From: Bacilli bacterium
Lineage (GTDB): Bacteria; Bacillota_I; Bacilli_A; RF39; UBA660
Assembly: GCA_017409785.1 (NCBI GenBank)
Contig: JAFQSD010000002.1
Coordinates: 536,597-600,596 of the forward strand
Direction: 5' to 3'
DNA length: 64,000 nucleotides
Shown: in pieces, positions 17,398 through 25,866 of the stretch
Layout of the letters: each line of letters starts with the position of its first letter
Numbering within the stretch: position 1 is the stretch's first letter
Program-made: the position numbers and the translations under genes
The notes under the pieces: generated by a model
The model's database searches: none
Seen by the model: the letters and a program-made list of their open reading frames with translations, nothing else
What the model was told of the DNA's origin: nothing

Positions 17398-20300
17398 TTA
17401 GTCAATGTTTTTTCCAAATTTATCATAAATTTTATCTAACAATTCAACTAAATAATATACTGGATGTTTTTCTAATCTAATAATATCTAAAACTATAACT
17501 AAATTACTTCCTCTACTTATAAATCTAAACATATTTGAAACATGAAAAGCATCCATAAACAACTCTTCTGTATCCATTTTAGATACAACGTCCATCGGAA
17601 ATACAAGTTCAATTGAATTTTTAGTTTGATGAACATTTGAAACTTTTACTTTATATGCTAACTTTTCAAACCATTCCTCATACATATATATAATAATATC
17701 TTCATTTAACTTACCAAATCTGTCTTCAAGCTCCACTTTTACAGCATCAAATTTTGCTTTTGAATCAATTTCGTTAATTTTCCTATGAATTTCAATTTTC
17801 AACTCATCTTCACTAACATAAGAATCATCAATATGAGTTGTTACACTTAATAATGGAGGTTTATCTAGTTCATCATCTTCTACTTCTAATGTAATATTCT
17901 TCTTACGAGCAACTTCGTCATTAAGCATTTTTAAATATAAATCAATACCTACTGAATCAATAAAACCAGCTTGTTCACTACCTAAAATGTCACCAGCCCC
18001 ACGGATTGATAAGTCTCTCGTAGCAATAGAAAACCCACTGCCAAGTTCAGTAAATTCTTTAATAACATTTAATCTCTTAATGGCCGTTTCAGATAATGAC
18101 TTAAATGGTTGATACATTAAATAAGCATATGCAAACTTATCTCCTCTTCCTACACGTCCTCTAATTTGATATAACTGACTTAGACCAAAATGATCTGCAT
18201 CCATTATAATCAAAGTATTAACATTAGGTATATCAATACCAGTCTCAATAATTGTTGTACAAACTAAAACATCATATTCATGATTTGTAAAATCAATAAT
18301 AACATTCTCAAGTTCATTTTTAGTCATTTGACCATGAGCTATCGCAATACGTGCTTCAGGTACTAAATTTTGAATTCTTAAACGTTCTTCCTCAATCGAC
18401 TGAACACGATTATATAAAATAAATGCTTGGCCGTTACGAGATAATTCCTTATAAATTGCATCCTTAATAATTTGCTTATTTTCCTCAATAACATAAGTTT
18501 GTACAGGATATCTATTCATTGGCGGAGTCTCAATTAAAGATAAACTACGAATTCCAACTAAAGACATTTGAAGAGTACGAGGAATTGGTGTAGCCGTAAG
18601 TGTCAATACATCAACATTTGTTTTATATTGTTTAATCTTTTCCTTATGAGCAACACCAAATCTTTGTTCTTCATCAATAACAAGTAAACCCAAATCTTTA
18701 AGTTTTACATCATCACTCAATAATCTATGAGTACCAAATACAATATCAATTGTACCATCTTTTAAACCATCAAGAATTCTCTTAGCCTCTTTTGGAGTAG
18801 TAAATCTATTTAATAATCCAATAGAAACTGGAAAATTCTTAAATCTTAATTTAGCATTCTCATAATGTTGATTAGAAAGAATTGTTGTCGGACAAAGAAA
18901 TAAAACTTGTTTAGAATCAAGCACAGCCTTAAATGCAGCAACAAATGCTACTTCAGTTTTACCAAAACCAACATCACCACATAAAAGTCTATCCATTGGA
19001 ACCGGACATTCCATATCTTTCTTTATTTGACTAATAGCCTGCATTTGATCACGTGTTAATTCATAAGGAAAATCCTTTTCAAAATCTTGTGACATATCAC
19101 AATCTGCAGAAAAAGCAAAACCTTTTCGAGATTCTCTTTCTGCATATAATGCAAGCAGCTCATCAGCCATATCATTTACTTTGCTTTTTACTCTAGCTTT
19201 AGTCTTATTCCATTCATTACCACCTAATTTATTAATTTTAGGTGCTGCTCCTTCTTTACCAGAATACTTTGCTAATAAATCGATCTTCTCAACTGGAATA
19301 TATATTTTATCAGTACCTTGATATAAAACTTCTAAATAATCTTTTGTAATTCCATTAAGTGTTAGTGTTTTAATTCCATTGTAAACACCAATACCATGAA
19401 CATTATGAACAACATAATCGCCCACACTTAATTTATTAATATCTTTAATACTTACTGAATATTTAAATTTTGTTTTATATTTTTTCTTATTATTACTATT
19501 TAAAAACAATTCATGCGCAGATAAAACAACCAAATCACCATAAATAAATCCCTGATTAACTTCCTTATCAATTAAATTAACCATCCCTAATTTAATATCA
19601 TCAAGAGAACTTTCCACAACCTTCATATTAAGTATTTTTACAATACTTCTTAGTTGATGTTGTTTTAAGCAAATAAGGACAGTTTTTTTGTCATCAATTG
19701 CTTTTCTAATAAAATTATTAATATTTTCACTATTTTCTGCAAAATTATTAATTGTTCTAACACCAAAATTATGGAGAGCAGAAATATCTTTATTATTAAC
19801 AACATTATTAATAGACATATAATAAATAGGAAAATCACATTTTATTTCCGATAAGTTAAACATATAATTTCCATCAAAATTAATATCTTTTGTTTCTTTA
19901 TATGTAACTACTTCTTCCATTATGTGAGTAAAACTAAACTCCAATTGCTCATAATCTTTAAAAATAGTAATATTATTTTCAAGATAATCACTAATTGATG
20001 AAACACTCCCATATTCAGGTAAATACTTCTGCTTACCAAACTTTTCTTCAGCAACATCTAAATCTGTTATAAATTCAAAATATGGTTTTATTAAAATCTT
20101 CTTTATGCTTTCTAAAGACTTTTGTGTTTCAGAATCAAATATTCTTATTGAGTCAATTTCGTCATCAAAAAATTCAATACGAATAGGATTTTCTTCATCA
20201 ACAGGAAAAACATCGATTATAAACCCACGTACACCAAATTCACCTGTCTTAGTAACAATTGTATCTCTTGTATAACCACTCGCAACCAATTTTTCAACAA

Positions 20301-20715
20301 GTTTTTGAGGACTGATTATACTCCCAACTTTTAATTCTAATAAAAAATTCTTATAAGTATTTTTAGTAGGTAAAAATCTTAAATAACCCATCAAATTAGT
20401 AATGACTATCAAAGGTTTATCCTTAATAACCTCATTTATTGTTTCAAGTCGTGTAATTTGTAAGTCCGGACTTATAGCTAATGCTTCACTAGTTAAAAAA
20501 TCATCCATTGGAAACAAACAACAATTATCAGTATAATTTTTCATTGAGGAATATAACTGATTTGCCTCATATAAAGAATTTACTACAACTAAAATATTTC
20601 TATTATATTTTTCTAATAAACTATTCAAATAGACACAAAAAAACTCATCGGTAAGACCAGCTATACCCATGTTCTTTTTTATATCTACAGTAATAAATCG
20701 ATCAAATAACCCCAT
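17398..20715 (-). CDS. mfd: transcription-repair coupling factor Mfd
   Basis: Mfd displaces stalled RNA polymerase and recruits UvrAB. The 1105-aa chain has the UvrB-like N-terminal module, the RNA-polymerase-interacting domain (DYVVHNVHGIGVYNG region near 430-445), and the SF2 translocase with LLCGDVGFGKTEVAF (Walker A), DEEQRFGV and GRVGRGDKFAYAYL. The full domain set is present at near the normal length (1177 in B. subtilis). It follows pth by 4 bases, as part of the pth-mfd operon known from Bacillus, but without fin between them. Confidence 0.97.
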   Translation of the reverse strand: MGLFDRFITVDIKKNMGIAGLTDEFFCVYLNSLLEKYNRNILVVVNSLYEANQLYSSMKNYTDNCCLFPMDDFLTSEALAISPDLQITRLETINEVIKDKPLIVITNLMGYLRFLPTKNTYKNFLLELKVGSIISPQKLVEKLVASGYTRDTIVTKTGEFGVRGFIIDVFPVDEENPIRIEFFDDEIDSIRIFDSETQKSLESIKKILIKPYFEFITDLDVAEEKFGKQKYLPEYGSVSSISDYLENNITIFKDYEQLEFSFTHIMEEVVTYKETKDINFDGNYMFNLSEIKCDFPIYYMSINNVVNNKDISALHNFGVRTINNFAENSENINNFIRKAIDDKKTVLICLKQHQLRSIVKILNMKVVESSLDDIKLGMVNLIDKEVNQGFIYGDLVVLSAHELFLNSNNKKKYKTKFKYSVSIKDINKLSVGDYVVHNVHGIGVYNGIKTLTLNGITKDYLEVLYQGTDKIYIPVEKIDLLAKYSGKEGAAPKINKLGGNEWNKTKARVKSKVNDMADELLALYAERESRKGFAFSADCDMSQDFEKDFPYELTRDQMQAISQIKKDMECPVPMDRLLCGDVGFGKTEVAFVAAFKAVLDSKQVLFLCPTTILSNQHYENAKLRFKNFPVSIGLLNRFTTPKEAKRILDGLKDGTIDIVFGTHRLLSDDVKLKDLGLLVIDEEQRFGVAHKEKIKQYKTNVDVLTLTATPIPRTLQMSLVGIRSLSLIETPPMNRYPVQTYVIEENKQIIKDAIYKELSRNGQAFILYNRVQSIEEERLRIQNLVPEARIAIAHGQMTKNELENVIIDFTNHEYDVLVCTTIIETGIDIPNVNTLIIMDADHFGLSQLYQIRGRVGRGDKFAYAYLMYQPFKSLSETAIKRLNVIKEFTELGSGFSIATRDLSIRGAGDILGSEQAGFIDSVGIDLYLKMLNDEVARKKNITLEVEDDELDKPPLLSVTTHIDDSYVSEDELKIEIHRKINEIDSKAKFDAVKVELEDRFGKLNEDIIIYMYEEWFEKLAYKVKVSNVHQTKNSIELVFPMDVVSKMDTEELFMDAFHVSNMFRFISRGSNLVIVLDIIRLEKHPVYYLVELLDKIYDKFGKNID

Positions 20716-20719
20716 CTAA

Positions 20720-21289
20720 TCACCTATTCTTACTATTGTATTTACTCATTAAGTCACCAAAAGGTAATTTAAAAAAATCATCAATTACATTAACTAAGTT
20801 TACAAATAATTCTTCAAATATTTTAACATCATCTTTTGAAAATTTACCAAGAACATAATCTTTGGTATCAATATTTTTATCCTTAGAAATACCTACCTTT
20901 AATCTTTTATATTCGCTAGTCCCAAGGCATCTTTCAATATCTCTTAATCCATTATGTCCTCCGCAAGAGCCATTACTCTTAAGTTTATAATTACCAGTTA
21001 ATAGATCTAAATCATCAGATATAACAAGAATATCTTCAATATTCAACTTATAAAAATTAACAAATTGACTAACTACACCACCAGATAAATTCATATAAGA
21101 TTGCGGCTTAACAAAAATAACTTTTTCTCCACCTATATTAGTTTCTAAATACAATCCATTAAATTTACTTTTCCAGTTATCACCTAGAGTCTTTTTTGAA
21201 ATATAATTATCAACAACCATAAATCCTACATTATGACGTGTGTTTTCATATTCTTTTCCCGGATTACCTAGCCCAACTATTAACTTCAT
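20720..21289 (-). CDS. pth: peptidyl-tRNA hydrolase
   Basis: A 189-aa Pth that recycles peptidyl-tRNA. Seen: GLGNPGKEYENTRHNVGFMV (residues 5-24, with Asn10 and catalytic His20), KPQSYMNLSG and the DDLDL motif followed by GGHNGLRDI. It is a standard length. It sits between the S3-like small gene (6 bases) and mfd (4 bases), so all three probably form one transcript. Confidence 0.96.
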   Translation of the reverse strand: MKLIVGLGNPGKEYENTRHNVGFMVVDNYISKKTLGDNWKSKFNGLYLETNIGGEKVIFVKPQSYMNLSGGVVSQFVNFYKLNIEDILVISDDLDLLTGNYKLKSNGSCGGHNGLRDIERCLGTSEYKRLKVGISKDKNIDTKDYVLGKFSKDDVKIFEELFVNLVNVIDDFFKLPFGDLMSKYNSKNR

Positions 21290-21295
21290 AATAAA

Positions 21296-21502
21296 TCACC
21301 TTTTCTTCATTATTTTCACGATTCTTTCAATATCACAACTATTATAACCAAAAATTCTAACATTACTAGTAATATTTAGATTCTTTAAATGTTCATTAAT
21401 TCTCGGTATATTAATTTGTTGAGAAACAGATGAATTCCATCTAGATTCCCAATTTCTAATAACTCCTACTCTTAGCCCATGCGGATTAACTTTATCTTTC
21501 AT
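21296..21502 (-). CDS. small protein resembling the N-terminus of ribosomal protein S3
   Basis: The 68-aa frame starts after GGGAGA and begins MKDKVNPHGLRVGVIRNWES, almost the canonical opening of RpsC (QKVNPxGLRxGxxxxWxSRW). The remaining 45 residues (PRINEHLKNLNITSNVRIFG and a basic KIMKKR tail) loosely follow the next S3 segment but lack the KH domain and C-terminal half. It is intact, has its own ribosome site, and lies 5 bases from rsmI and 6 from pth. It may be an S3 paralogue fragment kept for a new role, for example ribosome or mRNA binding. That role is speculation. Confidence 0.75.
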   Translation of the reverse strand: MKDKVNPHGLRVGVIRNWESRWNSSVSQQINIPRINEHLKNLNITSNVRIFGYNSCDIERIVKIMKKR

Positions 21503-21507
21503 ATAAA

Positions 21508-22353
21508 TTAATCTCCCTTTTCACGATGATATTCATTATATATCACTGATTTAGCTACTTCTCTTTCTTTAGCAACTAACTTAATAGCATCTTTTTCATT
21601 CATACCATCTTCAACGTATAATTTAACATGGTCTACAATAGACATATGAGAATAATCAACAACATCTCTATTTCCTTCTACAATTAAAACAAATTCACCT
21701 TTTAAAGAATCTGCAATATCAATTAAATTACTAATTTTATCACGTAAAACTTCTTCATGAATTTTTGAAATTTCACGACTAATACTAATATTTCTATCTC
21801 CAAAAACAGATAACATATCTTGCAAAGTATCTTTTAATCTATGAGGTGCTTCATAAAAAATTAAAGTATATTTTAAACTACTTAAAGATTGTAATTCCTT
21901 CTTTCTCTTTGAACCTTTTGCATTTAAAAATCCATAAAATAAAAATGGTGATGGATCAATACCTGCCATAGTAAGTGCTGGAACAAATGCAGTTGCACCA
22001 GGTAAACTAACGACATTAAACCCACATCTAATTACTTCTTTAGCTACAATATAACCAGGATCACTAATTATAGGAGTGCCTTGATCAGTAACCAATCCAA
22101 TATTAAACCCTTTCTTTAATTCTTCAACAACATAAGTTCTTACATTTTCTTCATTATACTCATGACAACTTACTAACTTCTTCTTAATATCATATTTACT
22201 AAGAAGTTTCCCAGTTTCACGAGTATCTTCACATAATATAAAATCAACAGCCTCTAAAGTTTTTAAAGCTCGTACTGTTATATCATCTAAATTACCAATA
22301 GGTGTTGGAATTAAATATAAACTTGCACTATCATCATAACTTTTTTGATTCAT
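21508..22353 (-). CDS. rsmI: 16S rRNA (cytidine-2'-O)-methyltransferase RsmI
   Basis: A tetrapyrrole-methylase-fold enzyme that 2'-O-methylates C1402 of 16S rRNA. The 281 aa show LYLIPTPIGNLDDITVRA, CEDTRETGKLL, VTDQGTPIISDPGY and the SLPGATAFVPAL block. The start codon overlaps the stop of the upstream methyltransferase by one base (TAATG), indicating translational coupling, as in B. subtilis yabB-yazA-rsmI, although the GIY-YIG gene yazA is missing here. Confidence 0.95.
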   Translation of the reverse strand: MNQKSYDDSASLYLIPTPIGNLDDITVRALKTLEAVDFILCEDTRETGKLLSKYDIKKKLVSCHEYNEENVRTYVVEELKKGFNIGLVTDQGTPIISDPGYIVAKEVIRCGFNVVSLPGATAFVPALTMAGIDPSPFLFYGFLNAKGSKRKKELQSLSSLKYTLIFYEAPHRLKDTLQDMLSVFGDRNISISREISKIHEEVLRDKISNLIDIADSLKGEFVLIVEGNRDVVDYSHMSIVDHVKLYVEDGMNEKDAIKLVAKEREVAKSVIYNEYHREKGD

Positions 22354-23081
22354 TATTTCACCTCTACTTGAAGTAAAGCATAACTATCAGTCATACTACC
22401 ATCTTCATTATACATAACTATAGGGTTTTCAATTTTTAAACCTTCTTTACCGTTCTTTTGTCCTTCAACAAGAACTAAAGTAGAACCTTTATTTATATTC
22501 TCATAAACAAATTGAATCCTTTTAGGCTCAATAGAGTTTTTTTTAAATTCAAATAAAATCTCCATTAACCTCTCAGGTCTATGTACTATAGCAAAATTTC
22601 CATTATTTTTCAAGAGTTTTCTAGCAGTCACAAGTAAATCACTTAAATTAATTTCTATTTCATGTCTAGCAATTTTCTTTTCATTACTATCATTAAAATA
22701 ATTCTTTTCATTTACTTTAAAATATGGCGGATTACAAGTAACTAAATCAAAATATTCAAAATAATTACCCTTTGCAAAATCTTTCATATTGACATTAAAA
22801 ATACTAATCTGATCACTTAGTTTATTAAATTCAACAGACTTTCTTGCCATATCAGCTAATCTTTCTTGAATTTCCACACCAAAAATCTGTTTATCTGTTC
22901 TCAATGACATAATTAAAGGAATAACACCATTTCCACAACCTAAATCAACAATATTTTTATCTCTCAATCTAATAGTTGCAAAATTAGCTAACATAATACT
23001 ATCTAAAGAAAAAGAAAAACATTCATTATCCTGATAAATTTTTCTATTTTTATAACCTAAAATATCATTTAGAACTTCCAT
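22353..23081 (-). CDS. TrmN6-like N6-adenine methyltransferase (YabB)
   Basis: A 242-aa Rossmann methyltransferase of the YfiC/TrmN6 type, which in E. coli makes m6A37 in tRNA-Val. Seen: SLDSIMLANF, SAM motif VDLGCGNGVIPL (about 45-56) and catalytic NPPY (about 121-124). The gene overlaps ricT upstream by 17 bases and rsmI downstream by one. The B. subtilis counterpart is yabB in the same cluster. Substrate here is inferred from the family. Confidence 0.9.
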   Translation of the reverse strand: MEVLNDILGYKNRKIYQDNECFSFSLDSIMLANFATIRLRDKNIVDLGCGNGVIPLIMSLRTDKQIFGVEIQERLADMARKSVEFNKLSDQISIFNVNMKDFAKGNYFEYFDLVTCNPPYFKVNEKNYFNDSNEKKIARHEIEINLSDLLVTARKLLKNNGNFAIVHRPERLMEILFEFKKNSIEPKRIQFVYENINKGSTLVLVEGQKNGKEGLKIENPIVMYNEDGSMTDSYALLQVEVK

Positions 23082-23871
23082 TTTTGTTCTCTTCCTTTGA
23101 AAATTCCACTATCCCTTTTTCTTTTAAATCAACAGAATATGTCTTCTTAAACACATCAACAGAAACAACCTTACCCATTCCCATAGGTGTATCTGCCATC
23201 ATACCAACTTTAGGTAAATCTTTCTTTAATTCTGTATAAACATCATTTTCATAATCTAAACAGCATAATAACCTTCCACAAACACCATTAATTTTTGTTG
23301 GATTTAAAGCTAAAAATTGATTTTTCGCCATATTAATTGACACACTATTGAAATCTGTTAAAAATGAATTACAACATAAAAATAATCCACAAGGTCCTAA
23401 CCCACCAATTTTCTTTGATTTATCCCTTACACCTATTTGTCTAAGTTCAATTCTAGTTTTATATTTTTGAGCTAATTTCTTAGCAAGTTCTCTAAAATCA
23501 ACTCTATTTTCAGATAAAAATGAAAATACCAATTGAGATTTATCCAAACTATAATATGCTTCTACAAAATTCATATCAAGTTCTAACTCTTTGCTTATTT
23601 TTCTAGCATCTTTTAATGCTTTTTCAGTACTTTTTGTATTTTCTTCAAAATCATTCAAATCAGATTCAGAAGCAATTCTAATAACTTTTGACAAAGGTAA
23701 ATCTAGATTTTCTTGTTTTTCCTTATATATATCCTTACAAACCTCACCAAGTTGTAATCCGTTTTCTGTTTCAAAAACAACTAAATCTCCTTTATTTAAT
23801 TCAACTAAATTTGGAGAAACATAATAAATACCTTTACTTGCTTTAAGTCTAACCACTACTACATCTATCAT
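23065..23871 (-). CDS. ricT: PSP1-domain protein RicT (YaaT)
   Basis: The 268-aa protein has an N-terminal PSP1 domain with Cys-rich CGLFLCCNSF and CGRLLCCLDYE motifs that bind iron-sulfur clusters in the RicAFT complex of B. subtilis. RicAFT assists RNase Y mRNA processing and the phosphorelay for sporulation and competence. It follows holB by 4 bases with GGAGG inside the holB end, the same holB-yaaT order as in Bacillus. The ricA and ricF genes are not in this window. Confidence 0.93.
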   Translation of the reverse strand: MIDVVVVRLKASKGIYYVSPNLVELNKGDLVVFETENGLQLGEVCKDIYKEKQENLDLPLSKVIRIASESDLNDFEENTKSTEKALKDARKISKELELDMNFVEAYYSLDKSQLVFSFLSENRVDFRELAKKLAQKYKTRIELRQIGVRDKSKKIGGLGPCGLFLCCNSFLTDFNSVSINMAKNQFLALNPTKINGVCGRLLCCLDYENDVYTELKKDLPKVGMMADTPMGMGKVVSVDVFKKTYSVDLKEKGIVEFSKEENKNGSSK

Positions 23872-23875
23872 AAAA

Positions 23876-24703
23876 CTAACCTCCTATTAACTTGGCAAAT
23901 AAACAATCTAACCACAATTTGTAGTTAACATTATAATCAAGTTTTTGTACTTCTTCTTCTATTATAGCAATATAATTTGTAATTTTATCAATATCAACAT
24001 TTGACAAGATTTTAACAATATCATTATTACAATCATAACTATTTTTATCAGATATATAATTAAGATAATTAATAAAAATTACTTCTATTTCATTAAGTAT
24101 CTCCCTTGCAACAACCTTATCTATCAAAATATTGTCCATAATATATTGATAATTAACAAACAAAGCATCCTTTTTAATTATAAATTTTACTAAATCAATA
24201 ATATTATCAGATATATCAACATTTAAATTATTATCTTGCAATGATAAAACCTGACATCTTGATAAAATAGTTTCAATTACTTTATATCTATTAGTAGTAA
24301 CCAATATAGCAATAATATCATCTTCCGGTTCCTCTAAAAATTTCAAAATAGTATTACCCGATGCATCATTAAGCTTATCGGCTTCTTTTATAATATATAT
24401 CATTTTATTATTCAAGAAAGATTTGTTTCTAAAATTCTCTTGTAATTTAATAACTTGTTGTTTTTTAATAACATTACCATCAGGCTCTATAATATTTAAA
24501 TCAGGATAATTACCACTATCAATTAAAGCAGATATATTATTTTCATTCTTATTATCAAGAATTAATTTAACAAAATCCAAAACACAGTTAAAATCTTCTT
24601 CATAATTATCAATTTCAATCATGTAAGCGTGAGAAACCTTATTGAAACTAACAATATTATTAATAATGTCATAAAACTTTTTTTTAGCAGAAGTTAATTC
24701 CAT
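23876..24703 (-). CDS. holB: DNA polymerase III subunit delta'
   Basis: The 275-aa clamp-loader subunit has a degenerate AAA+ fold: SHAYMIEI instead of an intact Walker A, then QVIKLQENFRNKSF, MIYIIKEADKLNDASGN and the SRC motif in ETILSRCQVL. Delta' does not hydrolyse ATP, so the missing Walker A is expected. It lies between bofA and ricT in the Bacillus-type recR-bofA-holB-ricT cluster. It is somewhat shorter than the ~330 aa norm. Confidence 0.9.
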   Translation of the reverse strand: MELTSAKKKFYDIINNIVSFNKVSHAYMIEIDNYEEDFNCVLDFVKLILDNKNENNISALIDSGNYPDLNIIEPDGNVIKKQQVIKLQENFRNKSFLNNKMIYIIKEADKLNDASGNTILKFLEEPEDDIIAILVTTNRYKVIETILSRCQVLSLQDNNLNVDISDNIIDLVKFIIKKDALFVNYQYIMDNILIDKVVAREILNEIEVIFINYLNYISDKNSYDCNNDIVKILSNVDIDKITNYIAIIEEEVQKLDYNVNYKLWLDCLFAKLIGG

Positions 24704-24712
24704 AATCTCACC

Positions 24713-24892
24713 TCACAAAATAAATACTTTAAATAAAATCAATCCTAACATTGAAGGAATTCCCAACAAACTAACACAACTAATTGTATAAAAATTAATG
24801 GGAATAATTAAGTTAAAATTAACCGCAATTAAATTATATCCATATAATAAAAATGCACTAATAATAATCTTTTTTAATAAACGTAAAATCAT
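24713..24892 (-). CDS. bofA: BofA-family pro-sigma-K processing inhibitor
   Basis: The 59-aa two-helix membrane protein has the BofA C-terminal signature: LIIPINFYTISCVSLLGIPS followed by a final hydrophobic LILFKVF. The start is ATG 24892; an earlier in-frame ATG overlaps the AGGAG ribosome site. It follows recR as in B. subtilis (recR-yaaL-bofA). In B. subtilis BofA holds the SpoIVFB protease inactive until forespore signalling. Its retention fits the other sporulation-linked genes in this window, though no sigK or spoIVF gene is visible here. Confidence 0.8.
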   Translation of the reverse strand: MILRLLKKIIISAFLLYGYNLIAVNFNLIIPINFYTISCVSLLGIPSMLGLILFKVFIL

Positions 24893-24936
24893 AAATATAA
24901 TCATCTCCTATTAAGGAATATGAAAAATAATTATAA

Positions 24937-25533
24937 TTATTCTATTTCTTTTCTATCATTTAAAGCTCTTTCCAATGTCAAACTATCAACATACTCCATA
25001 TCAGCACCAATAGGAACACCGCTAGCGAGTCTTGTTGTTTTAACGTCTAACCCATCTAAAATACGTTTAATATATAAAGATGTAGTTTCTCCTTCAATAC
25101 TTGGTTTAAAAGCAAAAATAATTTCCTTAAACTGCTCATTAGTAATTCTATCAATCAATTTATCTAAACCAATATCCTCTGGGTTAATTCCATCAAGTGG
25201 AGAAATAAGCCCTTCTAAAACATGATACTTTCCATGAAACATACCTAGCTTTTCAAAAAGAAAAACATTTTTTGTATCCTCAACAACACATAATAATTTT
25301 GAATCTCTAGATTCATCCATACAAACAAAACATTTTTCATTTTCTGTAAGCGTATTACAAATAGCACATTTATGAATACTTTTCTTAACATCATTTATAC
25401 TTTCAGCAAAAAATTCTGCTTGTTCTTCCTCTAAATCTAAAACAGAAAAAGCCAGTCTCTCGGCTGTTTTTTCCCCGATTCCTGGTAAAAATTTAAATGA
25501 TTCAATTAAACTTTTTATACTATCAGGATACAT
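24937..25533 (-). CDS. recR: recombination mediator RecR
   Basis: The 198-aa protein has an N-terminal helix-hairpin-helix (LPGIGEKTAERLAF), a four-Cys zinc finger (CAICNTLTENEKCFVC) and a Toprim domain (LLCVVEDTKNVFLFEKLG). RecR with RecO loads RecA on gaps. It sits in the dnaX-ybaB-recR operon, 10 bases after ybaB. Confidence 0.96.
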   Translation of the reverse strand: MYPDSIKSLIESFKFLPGIGEKTAERLAFSVLDLEEEQAEFFAESINDVKKSIHKCAICNTLTENEKCFVCMDESRDSKLLCVVEDTKNVFLFEKLGMFHGKYHVLEGLISPLDGINPEDIGLDKLIDRITNEQFKEIIFAFKPSIEGETTSLYIKRILDGLDVKTTRLASGVPIGADMEYVDSLTLERALNDRKEIE

Positions 25534-25543
25534 AAATTAAATC

Positions 25544-25840
25544 CTAAAATAAACCTGGAATATTACCAAATTTACCCATTTTTTTATCTAAAGTTTCATC
25601 AATTTTATCATTAGCTTGGTTAATTGCAACCATAATCATATCTTGTAACATTTCAATATCATCTGCATCTAAACCATCTTTAGCATTAATTTCTACTTTA
25701 ACTACTTCTTTAGTACCTTTTACAGTAACTTTTACTAAAGAACTTTCTCCAGTAAATTCAGTATTATCAACTTCATCCTTAATTTTCATCATATCTTTTT
25801 GTAAAGCTTGAGCTTGCTTCATCATTGCTTGTATATTCAT
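25544..25840 (-). CDS. ybaB: YbaB/EbfC family nucleoid-associated protein
   Basis: A 98-aa dimeric DNA-binding protein with the family N-terminus MNIQAMMKQAQALQKDMMKI and the central EFTGESSLVKVTVKG strand, ending with FGNIPGLF. It lies between dnaX and recR as in most Bacillota and is translated from AGGAG just downstream of dnaX. Confidence 0.94.
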   Translation of the reverse strand: MNIQAMMKQAQALQKDMMKIKDEVDNTEFTGESSLVKVTVKGTKEVVKVEINAKDGLDADDIEMLQDMIMVAINQANDKIDETLDKKMGKFGNIPGLF

Positions 25841-25866
25841 ATTTAAAATCTCCTTTATTATTTATA

